Positions 33,007 through 40,551 of a stretch of 64,000 nucleotides of DNA are shown piece after piece. Below the pieces are notes generated by a model. The model did no database searches. It had not been told where the DNA came from and worked only from the letters and a program-made list of their open reading frames with translations. Each line of letters starts with the position of its first letter. The first letter of the stretch is position 1. Where the stretch lies: NCBI GenBank assembly GCA_039027435.1, contig JBCCKF010000014.1:1-64000 (forward strand). The letters run 5' to 3'. The position numbers and the translations under genes were made by a program. This DNA is from CALBPI01 sp039027435 (GTDB lineage: Bacteria > Pseudomonadota > Gammaproteobacteria > Steroidobacterales > Woeseiaceae).

Positions 33007-33540
33007 ATGCACTGTCCGTTCTGCGGCCATGAGGAGACCAAGGTCACCGATTCGCGACTCGCAGCGGATGGTGGGCAGGTACGTCGACGCCGCCAATGCC
33101 TGAATTGTCGCGAGCGTTTCACGACATTCGAAGTGGCGGCGCTCGTCATGCCGAGGGTCATCAAGAGTAATCAGTCCCGTCAGCCGTTCGATGACGCGAA
33201 GCTGCGGGCGAGCATGACACGGGCGCTGGAAAAGCGCCCGGTGCCTGCTGAAGCGCTGGAGGCCGAGCTCAACCAGATCGAACACGAGTTGCAGACGATG
33301 GGTGAGCGAGAAGTCCCCTCCAGTCTGCTCGGCGAAATGGTGATGAACGCGCTCAGGAGACTCGATGAGGTTGCCTATGTGCGCTACGCATCGGTATACC
33401 GGAGTTTTCAGGACGTGACCGAGTTTCAGGAAGAAATCCGACGTCTGGAAGCCATGTCGCGAGCCGACGATCGGGAGCAGATGTCTTTGCTTCCAGACGG
33501 ACCGCGCGCCCAGTCAGGATCGCGAACGCGGAAGCGCTGA
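33007..33540 (+). CDS. nrdR: Transcriptional repressor NrdR
   Basis: This 177-residue regulator has the N-terminal zinc ribbon C3-x-x-C6 and C31-x-x-C34, and an ATP-cone starting near PRVIKSNQSRQPF. NrdR represses ribonucleotide reductase operons when it senses (d)ATP. It is slightly longer than the usual 150 residues because of a C-terminal tail rich in Arg and Ser. It starts three bases after glyA and ends three bases before ribD. The glyA-nrdR-ribD order is common in gammaproteobacteria. No ribonucleotide reductase gene or NrdR-box pair was seen here. Confidence 0.95.
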   Translation: MHCPFCGHEETKVTDSRLAADGGQVRRRRQCLNCRERFTTFEVAALVMPRVIKSNQSRQPFDDAKLRASMTRALEKRPVPAEALEAELNQIEHELQTMGEREVPSSLLGEMVMNALRRLDEVAYVRYASVYRSFQDVTEFQEEIRRLEAMSRADDREQMSLLPDGPRAQSGSRTRKR

Positions 33541-33543
33541 ACC

Positions 33544-34644
33544 ATGTCTGAATTCTCGAGCATCGATCGTCAACATATGCGGCGAGCGTTGGAACTTGCA
33601 GCGAACGGTCTGAATACCACCACGCCGAACCCTTCGGTAGGGTGCGTCATCGCAGATGGCGAGAATGTGATCGCTGAGTCCTGGCATGAACGGGCAGGCG
33701 AAGGGCATGCCGAAGCGCGTGCACTTGCGCTCGCCGGCACCCGAGCCGCCGGCACGACGGTTTACGTCACGCTGGAACCGTGCACGGTACACGGCCGCAC
33801 ACCACCGTGCGTGGACGCATTGATCGCCGCGGGGGTTGGGGAGGTCGTGTGTGCCATGGGCGACCCAAACCCGGATGTGAATGGTCAAGGCTACGAGCGG
33901 TTGCGCGCTGCCGGAATTGCTGTGCGGCATGGCTTGTTCGCCGATATTGCTGCCGGCCAGAACGAGGGCTACATCTCCAGGCAAAGTCGCGGTCGTCCGT
34001 TTGTCACGCTGAAATGGGCACAGAGTCTGGATGGGGCGACAGCCATGCGCGGCGGCGAAAGCCAATGGATCACCGGTGACGCGGCGCGTGAGGACGCTCA
34101 CAGACTACGAGCCAGGGCCTGTGCCATCCTTACGGGTATAGGCACCGTTCTGGCCGACGATCCCTCGATGACCGCGCGTTTGCCGGGGGTGGTCCGACAA
34201 CCGCGCCGGGTGGTTGTGGACTCTCAACAGCGGATACCGAAGCATGCCCGTGTCCTGACGTCTGACGCCGACGTTTTGATGGTCAGTCCGCTGGCATGCG
34301 ATAATTGGCGACTGGGCGACGGAGTCGAGTGCTGGCAAAGCCCTGCGAGCGAAGATGGCCGTGTCGATCTCGGCGCATTGCTCGACCATCTCGGTGCACT
34401 CGGCACCAACGAGCTGATGGTTGAAGCGGGAGCAACGCTGACCGGCGCTCTAATGGCTAGCGGTCTGGTCGACCGTATCGTGGCCTACGTTGCTCCGACA
34501 GTGCTTGGCAGTGAGACCCAGGGCGTAGCGTTGACGCCATCCTGGACCACACTGTCGAACGGCGTGCGACTGACCATCGAAAATGTAGTAACCGTGGGGC
34601 GTGATCTGCGCGTGCAGCTGGTCCCTGAGAGCGAGACAGACTGA
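33544..34644 (+). CDS. ribD: Bifunctional riboflavin deaminase/reductase RibD
   Basis: The 366-residue enzyme carries out two early riboflavin steps. The N-terminal deaminase domain has zinc ligands H55 (with E57), C80 and C89 in HAEARAL and LEPCTVHGRTPPC. The C-terminal reductase domain (about residues 150-366) opens with FVTLKWAQSLDGATA and has GIGTVLADDPSMT and VEAGATLTGAL, typical for NADPH-dependent ribityl formation. It starts three bases after nrdR, so there is no room for an FMN riboswitch. RibE follows after one intervening base. Length matches E. coli RibD (367). Confidence 0.97.
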   Translation: MSEFSSIDRQHMRRALELAANGLNTTTPNPSVGCVIADGENVIAESWHERAGEGHAEARALALAGTRAAGTTVYVTLEPCTVHGRTPPCVDALIAAGVGEVVCAMGDPNPDVNGQGYERLRAAGIAVRHGLFADIAAGQNEGYISRQSRGRPFVTLKWAQSLDGATAMRGGESQWITGDAAREDAHRLRARACAILTGIGTVLADDPSMTARLPGVVRQPRRVVVDSQQRIPKHARVLTSDADVLMVSPLACDNWRLGDGVECWQSPASEDGRVDLGALLDHLGALGTNELMVEAGATLTGALMASGLVDRIVAYVAPTVLGSETQGVALTPSWTTLSNGVRLTIENVVTVGRDLRVQLVPESETD

Positions 34645-34645
34645 A

Positions 34646-35314
34646 GTGTTTACCGGAATCATATTGGCGAAAGGGCGCGTTGCCGCGCTGGACCCCAAGG
34701 GTGGAGACGTGGTGATCCGCATCGAATGCCCGGAGCTGGACCCGGAGCGGTTCGCGGAGGGCGAGAGTATCGCCGTGTCCGGTGTTTGTCTGACCGCACT
34801 CAATATCGATGCCGAGGGGTTTTCCGCTGACGTCTCGCGCGAAACGCTAAACGTGACCGCACTCGGCGACTGGCGCGTGGGTTCGGCTGTGAATCTCGAA
34901 CCGTCGCTCGCTATTGGTGACCGTTTAGGCGGACACCTGGTGACCGGCCATACCGATGGTGTTGCTGTGCTGGAGTCTCGGCACGACGATGCGCGGTCAA
35001 TCCGACTGCGATTTACCGCGGACGAGAGTCTGCTGCCCTTTATCGCGAAGAAGGGCTCAGTCGCCGTCTCCGGTGTCAGTCTGACGGTGAACGAAGCCGA
35101 CAACAGGGCGTTCGAGGTCAACATCATCCCGCATACGGCCGAAGAGACGACGCTCGGCGATCTGCAAGCGGGTGATCGAGTGAATATCGAAGTGGATCTG
35201 CTGGCGCGCTATGCCCAACGACTTTTGGGTTTCGCGGGTGCCAACGGCAGCATCGATGAGGATTTTCTTCGCCAGCACGGTTTTGCGGCGAGCAGCGACC
35301 GGGGGGCCGCGTAA
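34646..35314 (+). CDS. ribE: Riboflavin synthase alpha chain
   Basis: The 222-residue protein starts with the FTGII motif, normally at residues 2-6. That places the start at the GTG (34646), one base after ribD. It has two homologous lumazine-binding domains, seen as the repeats GESIAVSGVCLTALN and KGSVAVSGVSLTVNEAD. It dismutates two 6,7-dimethyl-8-ribityllumazine molecules to riboflavin and the pyrimidinedione. Gene naming varies between ribC and ribE. It ends two bases before the ribB-type gene. Confidence 0.96.
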   Translation: MFTGIILAKGRVAALDPKGGDVVIRIECPELDPERFAEGESIAVSGVCLTALNIDAEGFSADVSRETLNVTALGDWRVGSAVNLEPSLAIGDRLGGHLVTGHTDGVAVLESRHDDARSIRLRFTADESLLPFIAKKGSVAVSGVSLTVNEADNRAFEVNIIPHTAEETTLGDLQAGDRVNIEVDLLARYAQRLLGFAGANGSIDEDFLRQHGFAASSDRGAA

Positions 35315-35316
35315 CA

Positions 35317-36459
35317 ATGACTTTGAAGCCTGTAGAAACAAACCTGCACAACTTTGCTGATATCGAGGACATTCTCGCGGCGTTGCGTGAGGGCCAAATG
35401 GTCATCATGGTCGATGATGAAGATCGCGAGAATGAGGGTGACCTCATCATGCTTGCGAGCAAAGTGACCCCCGAGGCGATTAACTACATGGCGCGATACG
35501 GCCGTGGACTGATTTGCCTTACGCTGACGCAGGCGCGGTGCGAGCAGTTGCGTCTGCCCCTGATGGTGAGCGGAACGCATATCCAGCACACCACCAACTT
35601 CACGATCTCGATTGAGGCTGCGGAAGGGATCACGACGGGGATTTCGGCGCATGACCGCGCGCGAACCATTCAGGCTGCAGTCGCTGATAATGCGCGCCCT
35701 GGAGATCTCGTACAGCCGGGTCACATCTTTCCAATCATGGCGCAGCCTGGTGGCGTGCTCATCCGTGCAGGACACACCGAGGCCGGTTGCGATCTTGCGC
35801 GGCTTGCCGGTGAGTCAGAACCTGCCGCGGTCATTGTCGAGGTGCTCAATGAGGATGGGACGATGGCGCGTCGCCCGGATCTTGAGACCTTTGCGCGCGA
35901 GCATGGTTTGCTCATGGGAACGATCGCTGACCTGATTCGTTATCGACTCGAAAAAGAGGTGGCGGTCGAGAAGATCTATTCGGTGCCGGTTTCCACGCCG
36001 GAGGGTGAGTTCGAGCTGCACGCCTACGAAGACCACGTGAACCGCAACGTGCACCTCGCGCTCGTTCATGGTGATTTGCAGGCAGCCGATGCACCGCTGG
36101 TGCGTGTGCATGTCACCGACACGCTGGGCGACATCATCGGCGTCAACGATCGTCGATTGGGATGGCCGATTCGCGACGCGATGGCGCGAGTTGTTGCGGA
36201 CGGGGCGGGAGTTGTGGTGGTTCTCCGATATCCGGAAGGTCCGCGCGAGCTGATCGACGGTCTTCAGATGTTGACCCAGGCACAGCCGGTTGAGCGCACC
36301 GAGCCCGAACCGGTGAATGAGTTGCGCCAGTACGGTGTCGGCGCACAAATTCTGCGTGAGTTGGGTGTACGGCGTATGCGTGTGCTGTCGGCACCGGTGC
36401 AGATGCATGCGATCTCGGGCTTCGGTCTGGAGATCGCAGAATATATAGATAACGGCTAG
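35317..36459 (+). CDS. ribB: DHBP synthase with degenerate GTP cyclohydrolase II domain (RibBX type)
   Basis: The 380-residue protein has an N-terminal 3,4-dihydroxy-2-butanone-4-phosphate synthase domain with the acidic loop DDEDRENEGDLIML (residues 33-46), HTEAGCDLARLAG and ISAHDRA. The C-terminal half (about residues 205-380) has the GTP cyclohydrolase II fold. However, the zinc and catalytic block, usually HSECLTGDxFGSxRCDCG, reads RVHVTDTLGDIIGVNDRRLG and lacks all three cysteines. It should therefore make DHBP but not start from GTP, matching the RibBX proteins of other gammaproteobacteria. A separate ribA is expected elsewhere. It is tightly packed in the riboflavin operon. Confidence 0.95.
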   Translation: MTLKPVETNLHNFADIEDILAALREGQMVIMVDDEDRENEGDLIMLASKVTPEAINYMARYGRGLICLTLTQARCEQLRLPLMVSGTHIQHTTNFTISIEAAEGITTGISAHDRARTIQAAVADNARPGDLVQPGHIFPIMAQPGGVLIRAGHTEAGCDLARLAGESEPAAVIVEVLNEDGTMARRPDLETFAREHGLLMGTIADLIRYRLEKEVAVEKIYSVPVSTPEGEFELHAYEDHVNRNVHLALVHGDLQAADAPLVRVHVTDTLGDIIGVNDRRLGWPIRDAMARVVADGAGVVVVLRYPEGPRELIDGLQMLTQAQPVERTEPEPVNELRQYGVGAQILRELGVRRMRVLSAPVQMHAISGFGLEIAEYIDNG

Positions 36460-36485
36460 CGCTACGCGACAGGCAGGGTTTTGTG

Positions 36486-36950
36486 ATGACAGTGTATGAA
36501 GGCAACCTCGTGGCGCGTGATGGGCGCTACGCAATCGTGGCCTCGAGGTTTAATGATTTTATCGTCGACAAGCTGGTCGCGGGTGCAAAGGATGCGCTGG
36601 TGCGAAGCGGCGTCGATGCGGGCGAGATCGATCTGGCTTGGGTGCCTGGCGCGTGGGAGTTACCGCTCATCGCGGACAAGCTCGCGGGTACGCGCCGCTA
36701 CGATGCAGTGATTGCGCTGGGTGCGGTGATTCGCGGCGCCACAGCACACTTCGAATATGTGTCGGGCGGCGTTGCCAAGGGCCTGGCGAGCGCCGGAGAG
36801 CGTCACGGGCTGCCAGTGATTTTCGGTGTCCTTACCGTTGATAGCATCGAGCAGGCGATTGAGCGAGCGGGCAGCAAGGCCGGCAACAAAGGCGCGGAAG
36901 CCGCGCATACGGCGATCGAGATGGTCAATTTGCTTCGATCGATCGACTAG
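36486..36950 (+). CDS. ribH: 6,7-Dimethyl-8-ribityllumazine synthase
   Basis: The 154-residue protein condenses DHBP with 5-amino-6-ribitylaminouracil. Landmarks are RFNDFIVDKLVAGA near the start, VPGAWELP, and the catalytic histidine H88 in GATAHFEYV, which corresponds to the conserved His of E. coli RibH. It ends exactly where nusB begins. The ATG at 36486 is preferred over an adjoining GTG one codon earlier, and an AGGGT precedes them. Family length is about 156. Confidence 0.97.
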   Translation: MTVYEGNLVARDGRYAIVASRFNDFIVDKLVAGAKDALVRSGVDAGEIDLAWVPGAWELPLIADKLAGTRRYDAVIALGAVIRGATAHFEYVSGGVAKGLASAGERHGLPVIFGVLTVDSIEQAIERAGSKAGNKGAEAAHTAIEMVNLLRSID

Positions 36951-37406
36951 ATGTCCTCTTCACCGAAATCCCATCGCGGTCGCAGTTTCGCGCGATCATT
37001 GGCGGTGCAGGCGCACTACCAGCAGCAGTTGAATGATTCAACGCGCGCAGAGTTGCTCGAACAGTTTCGCGACAAGCGTGAGCATGAACGCGTCGATCCG
37101 GAGTACTTCACGATGCTCGTGGAGCGATCGATGCACTTGTTGCCTGAGCTGACGCAAGATATCGAGCAGCATGCGGATAGAGAGCTGGAGCAACTTGGCC
37201 CGGTCGAGGTGGCGATCCTCCGAGTGGCCTTGACCGAACTTCGCGAGCGCATCGATATTCCTTTCCGAGTAGTCATCAACGAAGCAGTGGATCTCACGCA
37301 TCGTTTTGGTGCTGACGCTGCGCACAAGTACGTGAACGCCGTACTCGATAAGGCGGCCGAACAGCACCGCGCGATCGAAATGCGTGCCGCGAAGGCCTCT
37401 CAGTGA
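36951..37406 (+). CDS. nusB: Transcription antitermination factor NusB
   Basis: This 151-residue all-helical protein starts directly after the ribH stop. It has the NusB layout: basic N-terminus, ARSLAVQAHYQQQL, a central LLPELTQDIEQHADRELEQL region and ILRVALTELRERIDIPFRVVINEAVDLTHRFGAD, which is diagnostic. NusB with S10 (NusE) binds boxA RNA in rRNA leaders. The ribH-nusB-thiL order is conserved in many gammaproteobacteria. Confidence 0.96.
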   Translation: MSSSPKSHRGRSFARSLAVQAHYQQQLNDSTRAELLEQFRDKREHERVDPEYFTMLVERSMHLLPELTQDIEQHADRELEQLGPVEVAILRVALTELRERIDIPFRVVINEAVDLTHRFGADAAHKYVNAVLDKAAEQHRAIEMRAAKASQ

Positions 37407-37419
37407 GGTGACGATCGCC

Positions 37420-38334
37420 GTGAGTGAGTTCGATCTGATCCAACAGCACTTCGCGGGACATCACAACGGTGCACGACTCGGCGTCGGCGATGACGCCGCT
37501 TTGTTCGATATCGGTGGCACAACGCTGGCCGTTGCGACCGACACGCTTGTTGTCGACGTGCACTTTCCCGAATCGGCTCCTGCTGAGTCGACGGGGCACA
37601 GGGCACTCGCCGTCAACCTGAGCGATCTTGCATCAATGGGCGCAACGCCTCGTTGGATGACACTGGCGCTGACGCTGCCGGAGTACAACGCGGAATGGGT
37701 TGCTGCGTTCTCGTCCGGTCTGCTCTCGCTCGCCGAACGCTACGGTGTGGGACTCATCGGCGGCGATACGACCCGCGGTCCTCTCACGATTTCAGTGACG
37801 GTATTCGGTGAGGTCGATCACGCGCTGCAGCGCTCGGGTGCGAGAGTTGGTGATCAGATTTGGGTCGGTGGTCTGCCTGGAGATGCGGCAGGTGGTTTGG
37901 CTTGCTGGCCTCGTCGCGGCGCCGCCGATGCACATGTTGATGCGTTGATTAGCGCTTTCCTGTACCCACAACCTCAGGTTGAACTGGGACAGAGTCTTAC
38001 CAGTCGCGCGAACGCCGCGATCGATGTTTCCGATGGTTTGGTCGCAGATCTTGGACACATTTGTAGGGCCAGTAGTTGCGGCGCGGTCATTCATACCGAA
38101 CGTTTACCGCTTTCCGATCCGCTGGTATCAACTGTCGGTCGCGAACGTGCTGAGCAGTTGGCGTTGGCGGGCGGTGACGATTACGTGCTGCTCTTCACAG
38201 CCCCCGCCGAGTTTCAGTTCTCAGACTGCAGCGTGATTGGCGACATCGTCGCAGGCGATGGCGTTGAAGTACGGCGCAATGGTTCAGTAATCAATTTAGA
38301 TAGCAGGGGTTATGAACACTTCCGCGTCTCCTAA
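37420..38334 (+). CDS. thiL: Thiamine-monophosphate kinase
   Basis: This 304-residue kinase makes thiamine diphosphate from the monophosphate. It has the AIR-synthase/PurM-like fold: LGVGDDAALFD near the N-terminus, TDTLVVDVHF, NLSDLASMGATPRW, GGDTTRGPLTISVTVFG and AIDVSDGLVADL. The GTG at 37420 is preferred, with GAGGTGA about eight bases upstream and directly after the nusB stop. Earlier in-frame starts at 37384 and 37408 overlap or touch nusB. Its 3' end overlaps pgpA by 23 bases. Confidence 0.95.
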   Translation: MSEFDLIQQHFAGHHNGARLGVGDDAALFDIGGTTLAVATDTLVVDVHFPESAPAESTGHRALAVNLSDLASMGATPRWMTLALTLPEYNAEWVAAFSSGLLSLAERYGVGLIGGDTTRGPLTISVTVFGEVDHALQRSGARVGDQIWVGGLPGDAAGGLACWPRRGAADAHVDALISAFLYPQPQVELGQSLTSRANAAIDVSDGLVADLGHICRASSCGAVIHTERLPLSDPLVSTVGRERAEQLALAGGDDYVLLFTAPAEFQFSDCSVIGDIVAGDGVEVRRNGSVINLDSRGYEHFRVS

Positions 38335-38818
38335 ACACACAGCGCCGGCGGCGCGTGTTGTCTTTGGTGATCCCGTGCACCTGCTCGCATTTGGGTTTGG
38401 CGCTGGGCTTGCGCCGAAAGCCCCGGGTACCGCGGGCAGTATCTGGGGTGTGCTCCTCGCGTTCGCGACCGCGAGCTGGATGTGGCAATACGAATTGGCG
38501 CTAGCCGTCTTCATTACCCTCATTGGCATTCCGATCTGTGGCGTGAGCGCCCGCAAGCTGGGAGTACACGATCACGGCGGAATCGTCTGGGATGAGATCG
38601 CTGGCGCGTATCTGATTTTTCTGCCGATACCCCGCACCTGGCCCTGGCTGATTGCGGGGTTCGTCACGTTTCGGATTCTGGATATTGTCAAGCCCTGGCC
38701 GATAAGAGAACTGGATCACAGACTCCATGGCGGGCTGGGAATTATGCTCGATGACGTTCTGGCCGCCCTGATTGGCGCGGTCATATTGGCAATGATTTCA
38801 GGGTGGTTAGTGCCCTGA
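38312..38818 (+). CDS. pgpA: Phosphatidylglycerophosphatase A
   Basis: The 168-residue inner-membrane protein dephosphorylates phosphatidylglycerophosphate. It shows FGFGAGLAPKAPGTAGSIWG, IWDEIAGAYLI and RILDIVKPWPIRELD, typical of PgpA, with hydrophobic segments between. The start ATG lies inside thiL, with AGGGG just upstream, so expression is coupled. An in-operon arrangement thiL-pgpA is standard. The kinase gene begins 12 bases later. Confidence 0.95.
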   Translation: MNTSASPKHTAPAARVVFGDPVHLLAFGFGAGLAPKAPGTAGSIWGVLLAFATASWMWQYELALAVFITLIGIPICGVSARKLGVHDHGGIVWDEIAGAYLIFLPIPRTWPWLIAGFVTFRILDIVKPWPIRELDHRLHGGLGIMLDDVLAALIGAVILAMISGWLVP

Positions 38819-38830
38819 GCTGAGGGGCAC

Positions 38831-40138
38831 ATGGCAACTACCGCGGCCAATTCGATTCGGGATAATGAGATCCCGGAGAAGTTCGGCAAATACGTGATCG
38901 TCAATGAAGTAGGCAAGGGCAGCACGGGCACCGTGTACCTGTCTCACGACCCCTATTATCGTCGCGACGTTGCCATCAAGGTTTACAACATCGGGTCGGA
39001 GGACGACGAGGCTGAGCGTGCGCGCGTGACTCGTAAGATGTTCTTCAACGAAGCTCACATGGTCGGGATGCTACAGCACCCGAATATTCTGCCGATCTAT
39101 GATGCGGGCGAAGAGAGCGGCAAATATTACGTTGTCACTGAGCATATTCACGGTGCCAGAACGCTAGCCTCGTACTGCAAGCCGGACCGGCTGTTGCCCG
39201 TCGATGATGTCATCGAGATCATCTACAAGACAGCCAAGGCGCTCCACTACGCTCATGGCCGCGGCGTGATTCACCGCGACATCAAGCCCAGCAATATCAT
39301 GTTGACGATGGACAACGACGTTCGAGTGATCGATTTCGGTATTGCGATCATCAAAGATGCCGAAGTGTCTCGAATCGAGGGTATCGCCGGATCGCCGAGC
39401 TACATGTCCCCAGAGCAAGTACAAAGCGAAGAGCTCAGCAATCGCTCGGATTTGTACTCACTCGGTGCTGTCATGTACGAGCTCTTGACCGGATTCCGTC
39501 CATTCCGCGCCGGCAACTTGTCGAAGCTCTTGCATCAGATCGTATTTGCAACCCCACCACCGATTCATCGTTACCGGGAAGATGTTCCGGATGAGCTCGA
39601 GAATATCGTTGCTGTCCTGTTGCAGAAAGCGCCCGAGAAGCGCTACGCCAATGGCCTTGCGCTTGCAGCGGAGTTAACTCAGGTCTATCAGACGCTGCGT
39701 GCAAAAGCAGATCAGTTTGACAACCAGGAACACTTCGATCTGTTGCGTCGACTGAGCTTCTTCCACGATTTCTCGCATGCCGAGATCTGGGAGGTACTGC
39801 GTGCGGGGGAGATCAGTGAATACGAAGCGGGCGACGAAATCGTCCGTGAGGGTGAGATCGATGATCGCTTCTACATCATCGTGACAGGAGAGGCGGATGT
39901 CGTTGCCGGTGGTAACGCCGTCGGCGAGCTCGGGCGCGGCGATTGTTTTGGCGAGTCGAGCTACCTCTCTGAAGCCAAGCGCAACGCATCCATTCGCGCG
40001 AGAACACCAGTGAACTTACTCCGTGTCAGTGCGACCCTGATGGAGCAGGTTTCCTCCAGCTGTCAGCTGCGCTTCAACAAAGTGTTCCTGCGCTCATTGA
40101 TCGAGCGGCTACAACGCGCCGGCGGTCCGAGAACCTAG
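38831..40138 (+). CDS. Ser/Thr protein kinase with C-terminal cyclic-nucleotide domain
   Basis: The 435-residue protein begins with a Hanks-type kinase (about residues 18-290): Gly loop GKGSTGTVY, VAIK lysine K50, catalytic HRDIKPSN (D150), DFG at 168-170 and the APE-equivalent SPEQ segment. Residues about 315-425 form a CRP-like cyclic-nucleotide-binding fold (EGEIDDRFYIIVTGEADV, RGDCFGESSYLSEAKRNAS) with a near-complete phosphate cassette. There is no membrane helix. The kinase should be cytoplasmic and ligand-responsive. It follows pgpA by 12 bases, so it may be cotranscribed with the thiL-pgpA run. Substrates are unknown; FHA proteins such as the one at 23555 are candidates. Confidence 0.9.
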   Translation: MATTAANSIRDNEIPEKFGKYVIVNEVGKGSTGTVYLSHDPYYRRDVAIKVYNIGSEDDEAERARVTRKMFFNEAHMVGMLQHPNILPIYDAGEESGKYYVVTEHIHGARTLASYCKPDRLLPVDDVIEIIYKTAKALHYAHGRGVIHRDIKPSNIMLTMDNDVRVIDFGIAIIKDAEVSRIEGIAGSPSYMSPEQVQSEELSNRSDLYSLGAVMYELLTGFRPFRAGNLSKLLHQIVFATPPPIHRYREDVPDELENIVAVLLQKAPEKRYANGLALAAELTQVYQTLRAKADQFDNQEHFDLLRRLSFFHDFSHAEIWEVLRAGEISEYEAGDEIVREGEIDDRFYIIVTGEADVVAGGNAVGELGRGDCFGESSYLSEAKRNASIRARTPVNLLRVSATLMEQVSSSCQLRFNKVFLRSLIERLQRAGGPRT

Positions 40139-40147
40139 ACGCCAGCG

Positions 40148-40381
40148 CTAATCTTCGTTTGTCTGGAAGGGCACCGCGTCATCATCAAGACCGGCATCGG
40201 CGAGCAGCATGTCGACCTTCTGCTCTGCCGCGCCCAGCGCCGTCTGGCAATCCCGGGTTAGCTTAACGCCGCGCTCGAACCGCTTCATCGCGTCGTCGAG
40301 CGACAGCTCACCGGTTTCCAATTCGCCCACGATACTTTCAAGCTCTTCGAGCGCTTGCTCGAGATCGAGTTTCTTCGCCAA
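40148..40381 (-). CDS. xseB: Exodeoxyribonuclease VII small subunit
   Basis: The 77-residue protein has the XseB signature: FEEALxxLE-like LEQALEELESIVGELETGELSLDDAM, then RFERGVKLTRDCQTALGAAEQKV. It forms exonuclease VII with XseA. No ATG starts it; TTG at 40381 with GGGGAAA upstream gives the normal length, while a TTG at 40420 would add 13 atypical residues. It is convergent with the kinase (nine bases) and stands apart from ispA and dxs, its usual partners. They may lie elsewhere. Confidence 0.9.
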   Translation of the reverse strand: MAKKLDLEQALEELESIVGELETGELSLDDAMKRFERGVKLTRDCQTALGAAEQKVDMLLADAGLDDDAVPFQTNED

Positions 40382-40551
40382 TGTATTTCCCCAGACGCGT
40401 ACCGCGCGAAGTGTAGCCAAAAGGCGCCGAATTTGCCCTATTTGCGGTGTCGAACCTGCGTTGATCTGTGGAAACAGGGTAATGGCTGGTCGTGTATGCA
40501 GCGGCTGCTATCATTGGCCGTTGTTCCGGTCTCCAGGTAAGCAAGAAGGTT

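Noticed and set aside
33541..33543. Possible FMN riboswitch before ribD
   Set aside because: Only three bases separate nrdR and ribD, and ribE and ribB are also tightly packed, so there is no space.
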